Positions 1-13,333 of a stretch of DNA of 64,000 nucleotides are shown piece by piece. A program made the translations under genes and the position numbers. This stretch comes from Copromyces sp. CBS 386.78. Lineage: Eukaryota > Ascomycota > Sordariomycetes > Sordariales > Sordariaceae. The stretch lies in contig MU839134.1 of the NCBI GenBank assembly GCA_030685235.1, forward strand, positions 124,001 to 188,000, in the 5' to 3' direction. Every line of letters starts with the position of its first letter. Within the stretch, counting starts at the first letter, position 1. The notes under the pieces were generated by a model. The model saw nothing but the letters and a program-made list of their open reading frames with translations. It did no database searches and had not been told where the DNA came from.

Positions 1-3000
1 TAACCTTTAAGATGTTTATACGTTTAAAGGGTATAGTTGTAAGATGCTAATTCTACAGTAACGCCTTTAAATTTATAGTTTAAAACGGTATTTTTTAATT
101 GCGGTTAGCTATTTTAATATAAGTTCCTCGACGATTTATTAATAATTTAAAGGAGAGCTAGTAGATTATAACCCGCTATTATAACGAGGTAGGTTATTGA
201 AGCTATAAAAGAACGTATCGGCGTATTATTGAATATTATTATTAGAAGGGTATATATATTTAAATCGAGGAAATAATCCGCTCTTACCCTTAGTATTAAA
301 TATTTAGCCCGGAATATTTTAAGAACGGCTACCGCTAATTTTATCCTAATTCCTATCCTTTTAGGAAATAAATATTAGATATTTAATACTTTTTAAAATT
401 AAATAATAAAAAAATTCCCCTTTTAAAAGCCCGAAACGACTTTATAAGTTATATTAAAATAACCCTTCTTTTTAATATTATATTTACGAAGGTAAAAGTA
501 TTCTTTAAACAATTATTCTTAAGGTAGGGATATTTTCTTATAATTTTAGTAAATAGCGGTCTAAAGTTCTAAAAAATTATAATAAAATATTTATTTTAAT
601 TTAGGTTCCTTAAGGAGTATATTACGCCTTATAATTCTAGAGCTAATAATATAAATGAATAAAGGTATATAATAATCGCCTCCTTACTAATAAAAATAAT
701 TGACGGTAAAGGTACCGATTAGAAAAAGTATTTCCCTTACGTCCTTTTCGCCGATTATATAATTATTAAAAGAAATTACGGATATATATTTTTCTAATTT
801 ATATATAATTATAACCCTATTTCCCTTATTGAATTTAATTTATTATTATAGCGGGTTACTAACTAGAAAAACGATAATAAATAAATAATTAGGGAGGAAC
901 TAATTTATATAATTATTAAAATATATAAAGATACTAAGTATAGGTTTATTTGGGTAGTTGAAAAAGTCCTTGTAATAAAGGAAGTAGTAGCTAACTACTG
1001 TAATAAGTAGGATTAACGAAAAATACAATTTAAGAACGCCTAAATCGAAATTAATAATTTAGTTTTAAAGTATAATAATATTCGTAGAATCGATATAAAT
1101 TTAGTACGGAAATTATTTTATCGTTAGTAGGGACTTTATTATATATATCGGATTTCCGCTTTAAAGAATATATATTATATTAATACTTTCGATAGAATAT
1201 TATTTAATAAGTTTATAAGCGTTAGAAGGATTAAAAAATTTATACCTAAGGATGGAATAATATTAGATATTGTAAATCCAAATTTAGGATTTAGAGGGGA
1301 GTAGATTAGCCCTATAAAAAATATAAGGGAATTTAATTTAGAAGATAATAAATTAATCGTAGAAGAAATATTAGGGCGAATATTATAAGAAGAATTTATA
1401 TTTTAGGAGGTTAAAAAGAAAGAAAAGGAGAAAAAGAGGATACAGAGTATTACTTTTAAGGATAAGATAAAGTATAATTTTAAGAAATTAAAGATTAAAG
1501 TTATAATATTTAGGGGGAGGCTATTAGGAGAATAAGCTTCAACGGAAAATTGATTATTAATTATATTAATTTATACTTCGTCTATAGACGGATTTTTCCT
1601 TTATACTTTATTCGTTTTATTATTTATTTTTATTACTCTTTTTATTTTTCTTTTATTTTTATTTTATTTATATATTAATTAATTAAAGGAAGTTCCCATT
1701 AATTTTATAATATAAAATTCTTAATTTATTTTTTATGAAAGGGAATTATATTCTTAGGTAGGAATAGATTTAGACTAAATAATTAAAATATTAGTATTTT
1801 TATTATATATTATATTACCCTTTTCCCTTTTGTATTTTCTTTTTTCTTTTTTATTATTATTATAGTTTAGGTTTATTATTACGAAGGTAGTCAATTAGTA
1901 TTTACTTACTTTCGAAAGGAAGATTAAAATATTAAATAATTAGGTATAGATCCGTACTAAGGAAAGAAAATACTAAAGGAAGATTCTTATTTTATTATTA
2001 GAAAATCTTTTATAATTATTTCTTTTTATTATTCTTTTATTTATATATAGGAAATACCTTTAATTCCTTCGGTATTTAGATTTTAATATTTTTATACTAC
2101 TTTAATTACTAGTAGAGGGGATTTTCGCTATTCTTTTTATATTTAACAATTTTCCTAGGGTATAGTTTAAAAGTAACGAACTCTCTTATTTTTATAGTTT
2201 TAACTTTCGTTTTAATTAGTTCTACTTTTATACTACTACTATTATTATTATTATTAATACCCTTATTAAAATTATTACTATTAATAGAAAGGGTTTCTTC
2301 TTTATTAATTTCCTTCCTTTTAAGAATTTTTTTAGGGATAATTTTCCAGTCTTCCTAGGATTTCCTTAATAAAGTAGTTCTCTTTATATTAATTACTACT
2401 TACGTAGCCTATAATCCCGCCGTACGATTATTATCCTTATTTTCGGTTTTATTTTTATACTTTTTATCCTTATCGAAATTTTTATCGGATTCTTCTTCGT
2501 TATTTCCTATTTCGATATTACTATCTAGATTTCTATTAGAGGGTTTATTATCGTCGTCGCCGTCGTTCTATTAAAAGGATAGAAATTTTTCTTTATTTTT
2601 CTCCAACTTATAATTACTATAAATAGTACGACTACTACCTTTTAAACCTAACTAATAGTATTCGAAAATAATATAATCGGCCTAATAACGAATTTTATAA
2701 AGGATCTGTACTTTAACCTTAATTTAATCCTTTTATTTAATACTTTTAATAGTTAGGAAATCGCTCCCTTAGCCGCAATTACTAGTTATAGTACAATATA
2801 GGCGAACGAAACTAAGGTTTTTCTAGGTAAGAAATTCGAAGTCTTAAAGGTTTTCTATAGAAGAATTATATTAATCGGCTCTTTTACCAAATTAAATATA
2901 ATTCCTGTAAATCCCCCCCTTAACGTTAACTAATATAAATATATAATTTAGGAAGGGGGTTTAAATATTTAGGGTTTTTTATTTCCCCTCCATTATAAAA

Positions 3001-3199
3001 ATAGAAATAAAAGTCTTTTAAAGTTAGGAAATATAGTAAAAATACGGGTAGCGGTTTCTAAAGGCAAAGGTAATTAATAAAAGATCGTTAAAAAGATAGG
3101 AATAAGCGGATTTATACGGAAAGCCGAAATTTTAGATTAAAAAACCTAGGATATACTCTTTTTTTCTTATAAGGGATATAGTATAAAAATTATATAGCT

Positions 3200-5940
3200 A
3201 TATTCCCTTTTTCTTAATAAATATATATTAAAAAGAAATTTTACCTTCGTTAATAATTAATAAAAGGAAGATATAATAATATTCGCTAGCTAATACAAAA
3301 ATATTAATCAGCTTTTTAAAGGCGGTAAGGTTTAAAGGTAGTACTTACTTTAAATATAGTTAACTTATAAACTTAAGTTAAATAATAATAAAAATTTATA
3401 CTTTACGCGTAAAGATTTTATTAGAAGTATGCCCTTGTATACCCTAAAGATTATTAAGTATAATAAGGTTTATAAAAGGGTTAATATAAATTTTGGAAAA
3501 GAATTATTTCTTTTTATTAGGCCTTTCGTTAATATATTTAAAATTATTTTTAATAATAAGGGGATATACGGGTATAGGGTCTATATAAACCGGAAGGGCG
3601 AATTTCTTTTTAATTAAAAAGGTTAAATTTAGGATATTAAAAATTGCCTAGAAATCTATACTAATATATTTTAAAAATAAATCTAATTATTATATAGCTT
3701 CTTAAATAAAATTCGTTAGAATAGGCGAATTATTTCTAAATATAATAAACGGTTAGGTTGTATATAATTAAAGAAAATAAAACGGATATCGGTAATTAAA
3801 GAAGAAGAATATATAAAAAAGAAAAAGATAAGAGGAGGAGATTTATTGGTAATTAAAAGGTAAAAATAGTAATTCTTTTAAATGTAGGCGGTATAATTAG
3901 TAATTTAGGCGTTAATTAAATAATTAGTATAGGAATATAATAGAAGTTTATAAAATAAGGGAATAGGAGAATAGCTAAATATTTATAGGAGTTAATAAAC
4001 GATAATTAAAGTATTATACTACCGGGACAATATTTAATTAATATTTGGACGGATAATAATTGGTATTAATTTATATTTTAGTATTCTCCTTTAAACCTCC
4101 TTAGGAATAGATTTACCCCTCTTACAATAAGGCTTTTCTTTTTTCCTTCGATAATAATAATTTACTTATTTAATTAAGAAAGGATACGACGTAACTTAAG
4201 ATTTTTCCTAATTAAAGATAAATATAATAATTAATATAAATAAATTATTTAAAACTATTTAAACGTTCTTCGAATAATAGGGTATTAAAGCCGAAATTTA
4301 CGAGGAGATCTTTATTCGATTAAAGGAAATTTGCCCGCCGAAACCCGAACCGGCTAAAAATTTCAATTGCGCTATTAATTAGCGTTTCCCTAAATATATA
4401 AAGAGCGAGAAATTAAATATTGTAAAATCTATAGCCTATAAGATTTAGGGTAATAATAATAATAATAAAGGTACCTTTATTCGAACGTTCGGAATAGATT
4501 TTTGCTTATTAGCGGATTGGTAGGTTGAGTTTGCTTAACTAAATAAAATTCTATAGAAAAGTTTAGCCTTCGGGATAGTTAACTTTTAATACTATATAAA
4601 TATTTATAATTATTTTGATAGGTTTTCTATTATTAGAAGTATTATATAAATATTAAGAAAGTTCGGGGATAGAATATATATTCTTTCTAATATAGAGATT
4701 TTTACGTTAAAAACTTTGTAATTTTAGAATATAGGGGAGGAAATTATAATTTTCTTTAAAGCTATTTAATTTTAATATCTATTTATTTATTATAATTAGT
4801 ATTTCATTTTCGTAATTTATAATTAGGTGGTAATAATATAGTATTATTATAATTTAGCGTTCGATAAAGAAAGGATAGAATTAATTTATTTTATTTATAA
4901 AGTTTTTATAGTTTTTTATTATAATATTTATAGTAAATACGGAAGAAGGGTCGATTTAAGTGACCGATAGTAGTGGCTAAATATAAGGTTTCTTACTTAG
5001 TAATTAATATAGATTTGTAGTCTTTAAGTTTTAAAAGCGGTAAGGATATTCTTTATTAAAATAAAGCGGAAAGATCTCTATTTAGATTAAGATAGTATTT
5101 TAATACTAATTTTATAGGAAATAGGGTAATATTAGCGATTTTAAATTTGGTTAAACGATTTTTTATAATTAGAAAGTATAATAGTTCGATAGTAGATGAG
5201 GGTTATATATAATTATATTCGAATAGTCTAAGTACGGTCGATAATAAAGTTAATAGGATTATAAGAAAGGAGTGATATTTATTAGTATTCTTAAGTATAT
5301 TAGGGAAAATTCGCCTAGCTAAATATAGTATAGAATAAATCTCTTTATAGCCTTAAAATATTTAGAAGAAGTAGAAAGTTTAAAATCCTAAAGGAGGAAT
5401 AGGGAGAGCGGAACGCTTTTTATAATTTATTTAATTAAGGATAGGGAAAGCCTTTAAATTTTATAGTTTATAACGACCTTATTTTTAACGAAGATAGAAG
5501 AGCGGATCCCTTCCTAACTAATATATTAAAGATATTAGCAGTTATTTTTAAAATATTTAAATTACGAAAATTAATAGTTGAAATTTTAAAGGTACCTAAG
5601 AAGAATTAAAGGATTATTAAGTGTATAAGGGATAAAGAAAAATTAAATATATTAGGGTCTAAGGATCGATTTATTATTAATTATTTTATCCTATTTACGA
5701 AGAGATTAGCGGACGAAAGTTTAAAGGATATAAAGGGGGCTAATAGGCGGATTACTACTATTAAATATAAATATATACTAATATTCGCAAGAGATATAGT
5801 TTAAAATATATTTTTACGCTTTGTAATTAATATATTTAAATTGTAAGAGATTTTTAACCGAAAGAGAAGGGGTATAAGGTAATTACGGAAGAGGGAGTAG
5901 GCGAAGAAGGTAAAGGGGGCGTATAAATAATAAATAAAGT
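3200..5940 (+). pseudogene. Decayed long reading frame of repeat X, unknown function
   Basis: One forward frame reads through with scattered stops that are explained by CAA/CAG to TAA/TAG changes. The longest intact piece is 3,429-3,617 and contains the segments KVYKRVNINFGKEL and GKELFLFIRPFVNIF. Further down the frame reads SKDRFIINYF and LADESLKD (about 5,655-5,735). The same protein is encoded on the minus strand of the right flank, with an intact piece at 62,193-62,414. An un-RIPed relative lies in the GC island at about 45,930-46,600 minus. This is three copies of one gene family in a single window. I recognise no enzyme motif. Gene of a mobile element or a repeatedly duplicated host gene are both possible. 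Confidence 0.55.
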
Positions 5941-6066
5941 ATAAAATTGTTTACTAATTATTATTTGCTTAGGACTTTTTGCTTTTATATGAGGTGTAGA
6001 TTATTACCTACTACTTTAAAGAGTATACTCTATTTTTTCCTTTATTGAATATTTGAATTTATAATA

Positions 6067-6099
6067 CGGAAGTAGTTTAATGTATTTTTACCACTTCCG
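6067..6099. repeat. 10-bp inverted repeat (CGGAAGTAGT ... CCACTTCCG)
   Basis: CGGAAGTAGT at 6,067-6,076 is followed by its near inverse at 6,090-6,099. In the right copy (59,704-59,736) both arms are perfect (CGGAAGTAGT / ACTACTTCCG) around a 13-nt spacer. A related, more damaged copy is visible near 1,870-1,915 and, on the right, near 63,890-63,935. It may be a junction or terminal structure inside repeat X, or a transcriptional hairpin. Confidence 0.5.
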
Positions 6100-6144
6100 A
6101 AGGGAAGATTTGAGTTGGGGCGTTTTTATTAGAATAGATATTGA

Positions 6145-6149
6145 AATAC
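6145..6149. repeat. Target-site duplication AATAC, left
   Basis: AATAC directly precedes the 5' LTR at 6,150, and AATAC directly follows the 3' LTR at 13,334-13,338. In the unsplit right copy of X the same place reads through without the insertion. This fixes the borders of the Gypsy element. Confidence 0.8.
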
Positions 6150-6381
6150 TATCATAGGGTTAGCCTATATTGTATATACTAGTAACAATAGCTCTCTAAG
6201 ACTACTATTACTATTTCAGTTAATTAGCTGCGGCCTCCCGCCATAAACCCACTAATTTATAATTCGAATCCTATAAAAGCCTATCTTCCGAGCGTACCTC
6301 TACACTTCTCTTCCTTTCCTCTCCTCATACAATTACGCATATCTATATTTATACTTAACCTTTCGCCCTCTACCCGTAATA
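6150..6381 (+). repeat. Gypsy 5' LTR
   Basis: Runs from TATCATAGGG to CCCGTAATA, 232 bp, and matches 13,102-13,333 along its full length. It is more AT-shifted than the 3' LTR, for example GTAATA against GTGATA at the end. Confidence 0.88.
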
Positions 6382-6879
6382 GTTAATTATACCTTTTAAC
6401 TATTATATTTATAACGTAAACCTATTTTTTATCGCGATTATTTTTTTCAATCGCGCGCGTATAAGGATCGCCTCGTTATAAATCGCTAAACCTAACACCC
6501 CCCCCCAAATATCGATAGTCGTAGTTACAATAATCGCTTAATTAAAATTCCATTCCTTTATTAATACGTAAAAGAAAGTATTCTTTATTTAATAAATAAA
6601 AAATCGCTTATTTTTAATTACCTCAAACGGTCCTAATAGCAGACCTTTATTTTAAACGGTCCTAATCACGGACTTTCACCTCTCTTTTATTTCGAATAAT
6701 TACCTCTCTTTTATCTTATATTTTATAATAATAGCAATCCTACCCTTTTCTCCCCTAATAATAGTACCGGTAGTAATAATCTTCCTAACCTTTCTACTCC
6801 TACTATTAATAATCCGTTTAACTTAAAAACGTTACGTTCTACTATTAATACTTTTAATAGCGAATTTAATACTATAATC

Positions 6880-8300
6880 TATTACGCTACGCTTTTCGAA
6901 CTTCCTCAACCCGCTATTACAACTTTCGCTAATTTTCTCGAAGGCTTCGACTAATTAAAAGGTCTCCTAATCCTACGCAAACATTTCGAACTAACCTTTC
7001 TTTTCTCCTAAACCCCCGCTTTCCACTCTATTATTATACTTCTTAATCGCCTTTATTATATTAATTTCAAATACTACAATAATTTCGAAAACGATTTCTA
7101 ATACTCTAAAGAGGAATTTAGGACTATCCGTTAAATAGCCGACGACGCCTAATCTAATTTCGATTAAAAAAACCTCCACTATATTAACTTTAAATCCGTT
7201 AATAATACTTTATTCGCGGAATATAATACTTTTAAAATATAAACTTCTTCCCCTATTAATAATATAACTACGAAAGTAATTATATCTTTTTCTCTTTATT
7301 AAATGGTAAAAAACCCGCTTATTTTTATTAGTACAGAAATTAATAATCCCGTTTATAAATATAAAATCTTTAAAGCCTAGCGTTTCCGAATTTAATCCTA
7401 ATAGAAATACAATACTATTCTTTATTCTTCTAAAAACGTTAAAATTATCTATATTACTATATTTTTAAAATTTAAAATCTTATTTAATATTTAAAATAAT
7501 TTAGACGTAATTTAATTAAACCCTAATAAAGTAAATTAACGCTAGAAGACAAGCGTTAAATTTATAGAATATTTAATTTTTCGTTTTTAGAACGTAAATT
7601 TTAAAATAGACGCCGGCCGCCGTTTATAAAAACTATATATAAAAAATATATCTTTCGCCAATTTCGAATTTAAATTAATTAATTTAATAAACCTCTACAA
7701 TTTTAATAATTTAATAAAAATTTATTATCTCCGGAATAAAATTAATACACGTCTCTATAATATTTTCGCTTACCGCGACCTTCCCCCCGATAATAATTTT
7801 AAACGTTAGTTCGAAATTTATTATAACGTCGCCGGCAACTTTAAAAATACGAATTATCGTTAGAAAATAGTAAATTACTTCTTCAATCCTAATAGCGGTA
7901 CTAGTAATAATAATAATAGAAATCGTTCTAATATTAAACTTACCGCTAATAACATTCTTATTAACTAATGCAATAATAAAATAAATTTAAATACTATTAA
8001 TTTCGTAATTTTTATTTATAAAAATATTTTCGACTAACGTTCTTAAAATAGCTTCTACTATCGTTGCAATAAGCCCGGCTATATTACCCGCGATTATACC
8101 GTATTAATTAATTATAGTTCGTAGGGCCCTTAATATCTTACCGGTAAAAAGAAGAAAAAGGGCTACAATAAAGGCTATAACTAAAAATAAGTCCGCACTA
8201 CCGACGCCACTCTAGCCGCCCCGGCCATTATAGCCCCTACTAAACCCGCCGCCGGAAGAAAATATTATAACAATTAAAAAAACGCCTAACCTTTATATAT
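6880..8300 (+). pseudogene. gag: Gypsy gag remnant with CCHC zinc knuckle
   Basis: Capsid-nucleocapsid region of the nested Gypsy element, broken by stops. The nucleocapsid knuckle is still legible at about 8,061-8,100: C-N-K-P-G-Y-I-T-R-D-Y, where the expected His and last Cys appear as Tyr through C-to-T changes. The order gag then pol and the position right after the 5' LTR support the call. Confidence 0.7.
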
Positions 8301-8339
8301 AATCATATATAGAGGCCTAGCCGGGTTATATCTAAGAAA

Positions 8340-11300
8340 TAAATTTTAAATTCTTTAGAACTAGAAATTTTAAAAGAAATTAAAGTTTAATCGTTAAATA
8401 ATTCTACTTCCCTAAATTTAATACTCTTATCTTTTTATATTATAATTCGTTTACGTAAAAACTATTATATTACCTTTATTAATAGCAGTTGCTTTATTTT
8501 CGTATTTATTAATCGTTCCTTTATTATTAAAAATAATTTTCCCCGCTTCCCATTATTAAAAGTAAAGAAGCTCGTTCTTACTAATAGAGTAATTAAAGGT
8601 ATTATTTCTAAAGGAGTAATAATTAAACTCTAGATCGGCTATTACGAAAAAAACGATTACTTTCCTAATTTATAATATTTTTAAAAAATACTTAATTATC
8701 TTAAGCTTCTTATAAATACAATACTATCGGCTAGAAATCGATTATAAATAGTATAATATATATTTTAATTATACCGCTTACCGGGGCCGCTATTTATTAA
8801 TAGATCTCCTTAAATACTAAATAATAGTACCCAAAACCCTTACCAACCGGATTTTAGTAATTTCCGTCTATTAAACCCCCTTCCCGCTAATTAAGAAAGA
8901 GGAAACCGAATTTCCCTTTCTAATTATTAGGAAGGAAGAGACCGAATTTCCTTCTTTAATTATTAGGAAGGAAAAAACCGAATTTCCCTTTTTAATTATC
9001 GAAAAAGAGGAATTTCGCCTTCTAACTATTAAAAAAGAAAAGATTAAGAAGATTACGGTAAAGCCCGCTCTAAAGTTTTTATCCGCTCCCGAACTCCTTC
9101 TTACCGCTATTAAACCCAAAATTAATCCTAAAATTAATTACCGTACAGTCCCCATTCCTATTAAAACGCTAATAATTAAAAGGGCTAAATTTAAAATCGC
9201 TATTATTAATACCGCTACTTTCCTTATTAAAATTAAAAGCCCTACGCTTTATAAGCCTTATATACGTATAGGCGGCTACTACGTTTTAATTAACGTAAAT
9301 CGCCCTTAATAGTATTATTTTCGTAAGCTCAATTATAAATTTAACCCTAATAATATTAGGGCACTTAATATAGCTATATTCAACTTCATTTACAAAAAAG
9401 AATAATTATAATTATACGTTATAAACTACGCCGAAATCGAGAAATTAACGGCTATAACGGATTTTCAAAATCTAAATTTAATTGAGGAAATAATTAATAA
9501 TATTATAGAAGGCGATAGAAGGAAGTATAAAGAAAATTTACCCCCTACGCTCTATAATTTTATTAATAAAATAATTAGTATTTATACTTTAAAAAACACT
9601 TGCGAGGCTATAATTTTAACTAAAGCGGTCAACCTTATTAGGAATTTCAAAACCGATATACTTATATACGAGGAAATTATTCGATAAATATATTTAACTA
9701 AGGTCGACGAAGAGGATATAAAGAAATTCCTCAATAAAATAAATTAGCCGCTAAAGACTAAGGAGGAAATTATTAAAATTTTAAACTATTTTAAAGGACG
9801 GAAGTATATTATTAAAATCGCCGCTTTCTTACCCTCGCTAACGGAGGAAATCCCTCCCTATCGTTCGTATAATTATAAAATCGAATTATAGGCGGGAGAG
9901 CAACCTCCTAACGTACAACTTCAATATATATTACCTATAGAAATAATCGTTATTAAAAAGTAGATTAATAATAATTTAAAAAAGAAATTTATCCGGCCAT
10001 TATAATTTATAGCCACTTCCCCCCTCTTATTAATTAAAAAACCCGGAAGCAGAATCTATATTTATATAGACTACTATAGTATTAATAATATTATATTAAA
10101 AATACGTTACCTATTACCGCTAATTAAAAAGACTTTTAATATAATTTATAAAGTAAAGATTTTTACGAAGTTCGATATTATTACTACGTTTAATAAAATC
10201 CGTATTAAAGAAGGATATAAATAGTTTACCGCCTTTATTACCCGTTTTAACCTCTACGAATTTATTATATATCCTTTCGGTTTATAGGGCGCGATAAGAA
10301 CTTTTTAAAACTATATTAATAATATTTTATATAATATTTTCAACATTTACACTACTACTTACTTCGATAATATTTTAATTTATTCCGATAATAAAGAAGA
10401 ATATAAAGAATATATTAAAGAGATTTTATAAAAAATAATTATCGTAGGATTCTAAATTGATATTAATAAGTACGAATTTTATATATAGCGAATTAAATAT
10501 TTAAGTCTTATTATTACCTTAAATAGTCTCGAAATAAATTTAAAAAAGGTTTTTATAATTACAATATAAGAAGTTTTAAATTCTAAGAAGTCGCTTTAGC
10601 GCTTTTTAAATTTCGCTAACTTTTATTATTATTTTATTAAATATTTTTCTATTATCGCCGGCCTATTATATAAATTAATTAAGGAAACGGCGGGATAGGA
10701 ATAGGAAGAATAGTATTAAAGATCCTTCGAAATATTAAAAAAAGTTTTTACGAACGGACTTATACTTCGAATTTACAATTAGTTAAAATAGACCGTTATA
10801 GAAATAGATACTTTTAATTAAGTATATAAAAGTATATTATTATAATATAATAATAATAGTATCCTTCGCCCTATCGCCTACTTTAATTAATAATATTCTT
10901 TAATTAAATATAATTATAATATTTATAATAAAAAATTACTTATTATTATTAAAGCTTTAAAAAAGTGGCGCCCCGAATTCGAAAGGGTATAATAATTATT
11001 CGAAATCTTTACCGACTATAAAACTTTAAAGACCTTTACAACTAATAAATAATTAATTCTCTACTATATATAATAATCCTATTTCCTTTCCTAATTTAAT
11101 TTTACAATTAAATACCGACCGGGCTCGTTGTAAGTACGCCCTAACACTTTAAATAAGAAGTCGGAAGACTTACTTAAAAACGAGGCCGACGAACGGCTAC
11201 TAATTAGAAATAAAGTTTTATTCGATTACAATATTTTCGTAAACGGAACTTTTATTTTAAAAAGTAAAAAGGAGGTTATTAACTTTAAAACCGAATATAT

Positions 11301-12620
11301 TTACAATTTAAAAATAATAAATAATAAGTTTATTAATAATTTAATTATAAAAAGTTATAAAAAATCGGTATTTTTACAAAATTTACTCACTTACTTATTA
11401 AACCCTAGTCGCCACGTATAATTTAAAAAAGTAAAAAATTAATTAAAGAAGGTATTTTTTATTAAATATAAAGTAATATAAGGACGGGCCTACTTTCGAA
11501 GCGCCGTTATTATCGACCCTAACGATATTAAATTTTAATTCTAACTCCTCCGCCGCATATATAATTTACTTTCTATTAAGCACTTAGGTCGTAAAAAAAC
11601 CTATTCGTTACTCTCTCAATCTTTCTTCTAACTAAGGATATTTAATACCGTTAAAGCCTATTACAAAGCCTACCTACTATATACTAAATCTAAACTATTA
11701 TAATATTCCCTATATAATTTTTTAAAGCCGTTAATAGTATTTTTCGTACTATAGAAAGATATTTCCGTAAATTATATTACCCCTTTAACTCCCTACGTAC
11801 GCCGGGGTTAAAAATTTAAATATATAACCGTTATTATTAATCGTTTAACGAAAATACGATATTTCATTCCTATTATCGGCCTTACGGCCGAAGAATTAGC
11901 AGACTAATTTATTAAGAGAATTTATAGTATTTATAACCTCCTAAATTTTATTATATCGGACTAAAACTCCTAATTTATTTTATAATTTTAAAAAACTCTA
12001 TCTTCCCGCTTAGAAATAATTTTCAAACCTTCCTCCACATTCTACCCAACTATTAACGGCTAAATAAAATATATTAATATAGAAATAGAAAAATACCTTC
12101 GTCTCTATATTAATTAAATATAGGATAATTAAATAAATTAATTACCAATTATAAAATTTATTAATAATAATTTAATATTAAAAATAATAGAAGTATCCCC
12201 TTTCTTTATTAATTATAATTTCTACCCCCGTATAAACGTTAAATTAACGAAATTATACCCGCTAAATTTATTAATTTAATAATAAACGGAATATTTCAAA
12301 GCTAACGAAATTACTAATCGTTTTAAAAAAATATTAGAGTACATTACAGATTAAATAAAGTAAATTTAATAATAATACAAAATTAACGCTAATATTCGAA
12401 GAATAAATACCCTAAAATATAAAATAGGAGATAAGGTCCTATTTAATATAAAAAACCTTAATACCGGCCGACTATACGTAAAATTTACCCCCTTTTATAA
12501 AGGCCCATTCGAAATTATTAAAGTAAATAGCTATAAAATTATATTTAAACTACCGGTTAATATAAAATATAATCTAACCTTTTATATTAATAAAATCAAA
12601 TTATAAGCCGAAGTAAATAT
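8340..12620 (+). pseudogene. pol: Gypsy pol remnant (protease, RT, RNase H, integrase)
   Basis: Reverse transcriptase is clear at about 9,960-10,680: the block FDIITTFNKIRIKEG, then PFGL, then YFDNILIYS at 10,360-10,386, where the second catalytic Asp of the YxDD box reads Asn, a G-to-A change. RNase H follows at about 10,850-11,250 and integrase at about 11,450-12,350. Many CAA/CAG codons are now stops. A small domain after integrase at about 12,420-12,610 may be the remains of a chromodomain or GPY/F region; this is inference. Confidence 0.8.
8871..9062 (+). repeat. In-frame tandem repeat in Gypsy pol spacer
   Basis: About five degenerate units of about 60 or 30 nt encode variants of LIIRKEETEFPF between the protease and reverse-transcriptase regions. 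The repeat also creates a spurious open frame on the other strand. Confidence 0.6.
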
Positions 12621-13101
12621 CCCAAAATAATTAAAAAAATAGAAAAAGGACGTTCGTACAAATTATAGCCGTAATATAAAAAGGATTAATAATAAAGAGG
12701 ACTCAATAGAATAGGATTTTATTAAAATTAACGGCTACCGTAAAGCGGCCAACGGTCGTTAAAAATATTTCGTCGTTTAAATACTACTTTATTAGCCTTT
12801 ATAATAGCCGCGTACTAACGTAGTTATATCCTTTAATATAATATAATAATTTTACGAAATATACCTAAAAGTTCTAATACCCCTAAATTAACTAACGGCG
12901 GAGCGGAAGCGAAGGAGGACGCTAAAGGAGGAGGAGCCGGCTATAAAAATAGAAACTCCGCTAATAAAGTACGAAGAAGGAGGAAGTTGTTACAATTGGC
13001 GGTTATGAAAGTTTTTTACGGTTAGATTAAACGTTTAATAGGGTTATCTATTATTTTATATAACTTTAGTCAATTATATAGCTTCTTTTAAGCGGAAGTA
13101 A

Positions 13102-13333
13102 TATTATAGGGTTAGCCTATATTATATATACTAGTAATAATAGTTCTTTAAAACTACTATTACTATCTCGGTTAATTGGCTACGGCCTCCCGCCATAGAC
13201 CTACTAATTCATAGCTCGAATCCTATAAAAGCCCATCTCCCGAACGCACCTCTACACTTCTCTTCCTTTCCTCTCCTCGTACAATTACGCATATCTACAT
13301 TTACACTCAACCTCTCGCCCTCTACCCGTGATA
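13102..13333 (+). repeat. Gypsy 3' LTR
   Basis: 232 bp, homologous to 6,150-6,381, preceded by a purine-rich tract (AGCGGAAGTAA) and followed by the target duplication AATAC at 13,334-13,338. Confidence 0.88.

Larger units (their letters stand above)
1..6149 (+). mobile_element. RIP-degraded repeat X, left copy, first part
   Basis: Very AT-rich sequence with stops in all frames. From about 1,807 to 6,149 it is the reverse complement of the right flank. That alignment then jumps over the Gypsy insertion (6,150-13,333) and resumes at 13,334. The summed left length (about 4,773 bp to 13,768) nearly equals the matching right block 59,221-64,000 (4,780 bp). Positions 1-1,806 have no partner in the window because the right side runs out; I see only Lys-rich frame remnants there, around 1,360-1,500. 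The class of X is not known to me. It carries one long decayed gene (separate entry) and ends near 13,768 in a segment that may be an LTR. Confidence 0.7.
6150..13333 (+). mobile_element. Ty3/Gypsy retrotransposon, RIP-inactivated, nested in repeat X
   Basis: A 7,184-bp element with two LTRs of 232 bp each and a 5-bp target duplication. The LTRs begin TATCATAGGG (5') and TATTATAGGG (3') and end GTAATA or GTGATA, as expected if an original TGTCA...TGACA pair lost G and C to RIP. Order inside: gag with a zinc knuckle, a protease region, a tandem-repeat spacer, reverse transcriptase, RNase H, integrase, then a purine-rich tract and the 3' LTR. Gag-pol order RT-RNaseH-IN places it in Ty3/Gypsy. 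Dozens of stops make it incapable of coding. Confidence 0.9.

Noticed and set aside
8871..9119. 82-codon minus-strand frame
   Set aside because: Antisense of the tandem repeat in the Gypsy pol region.
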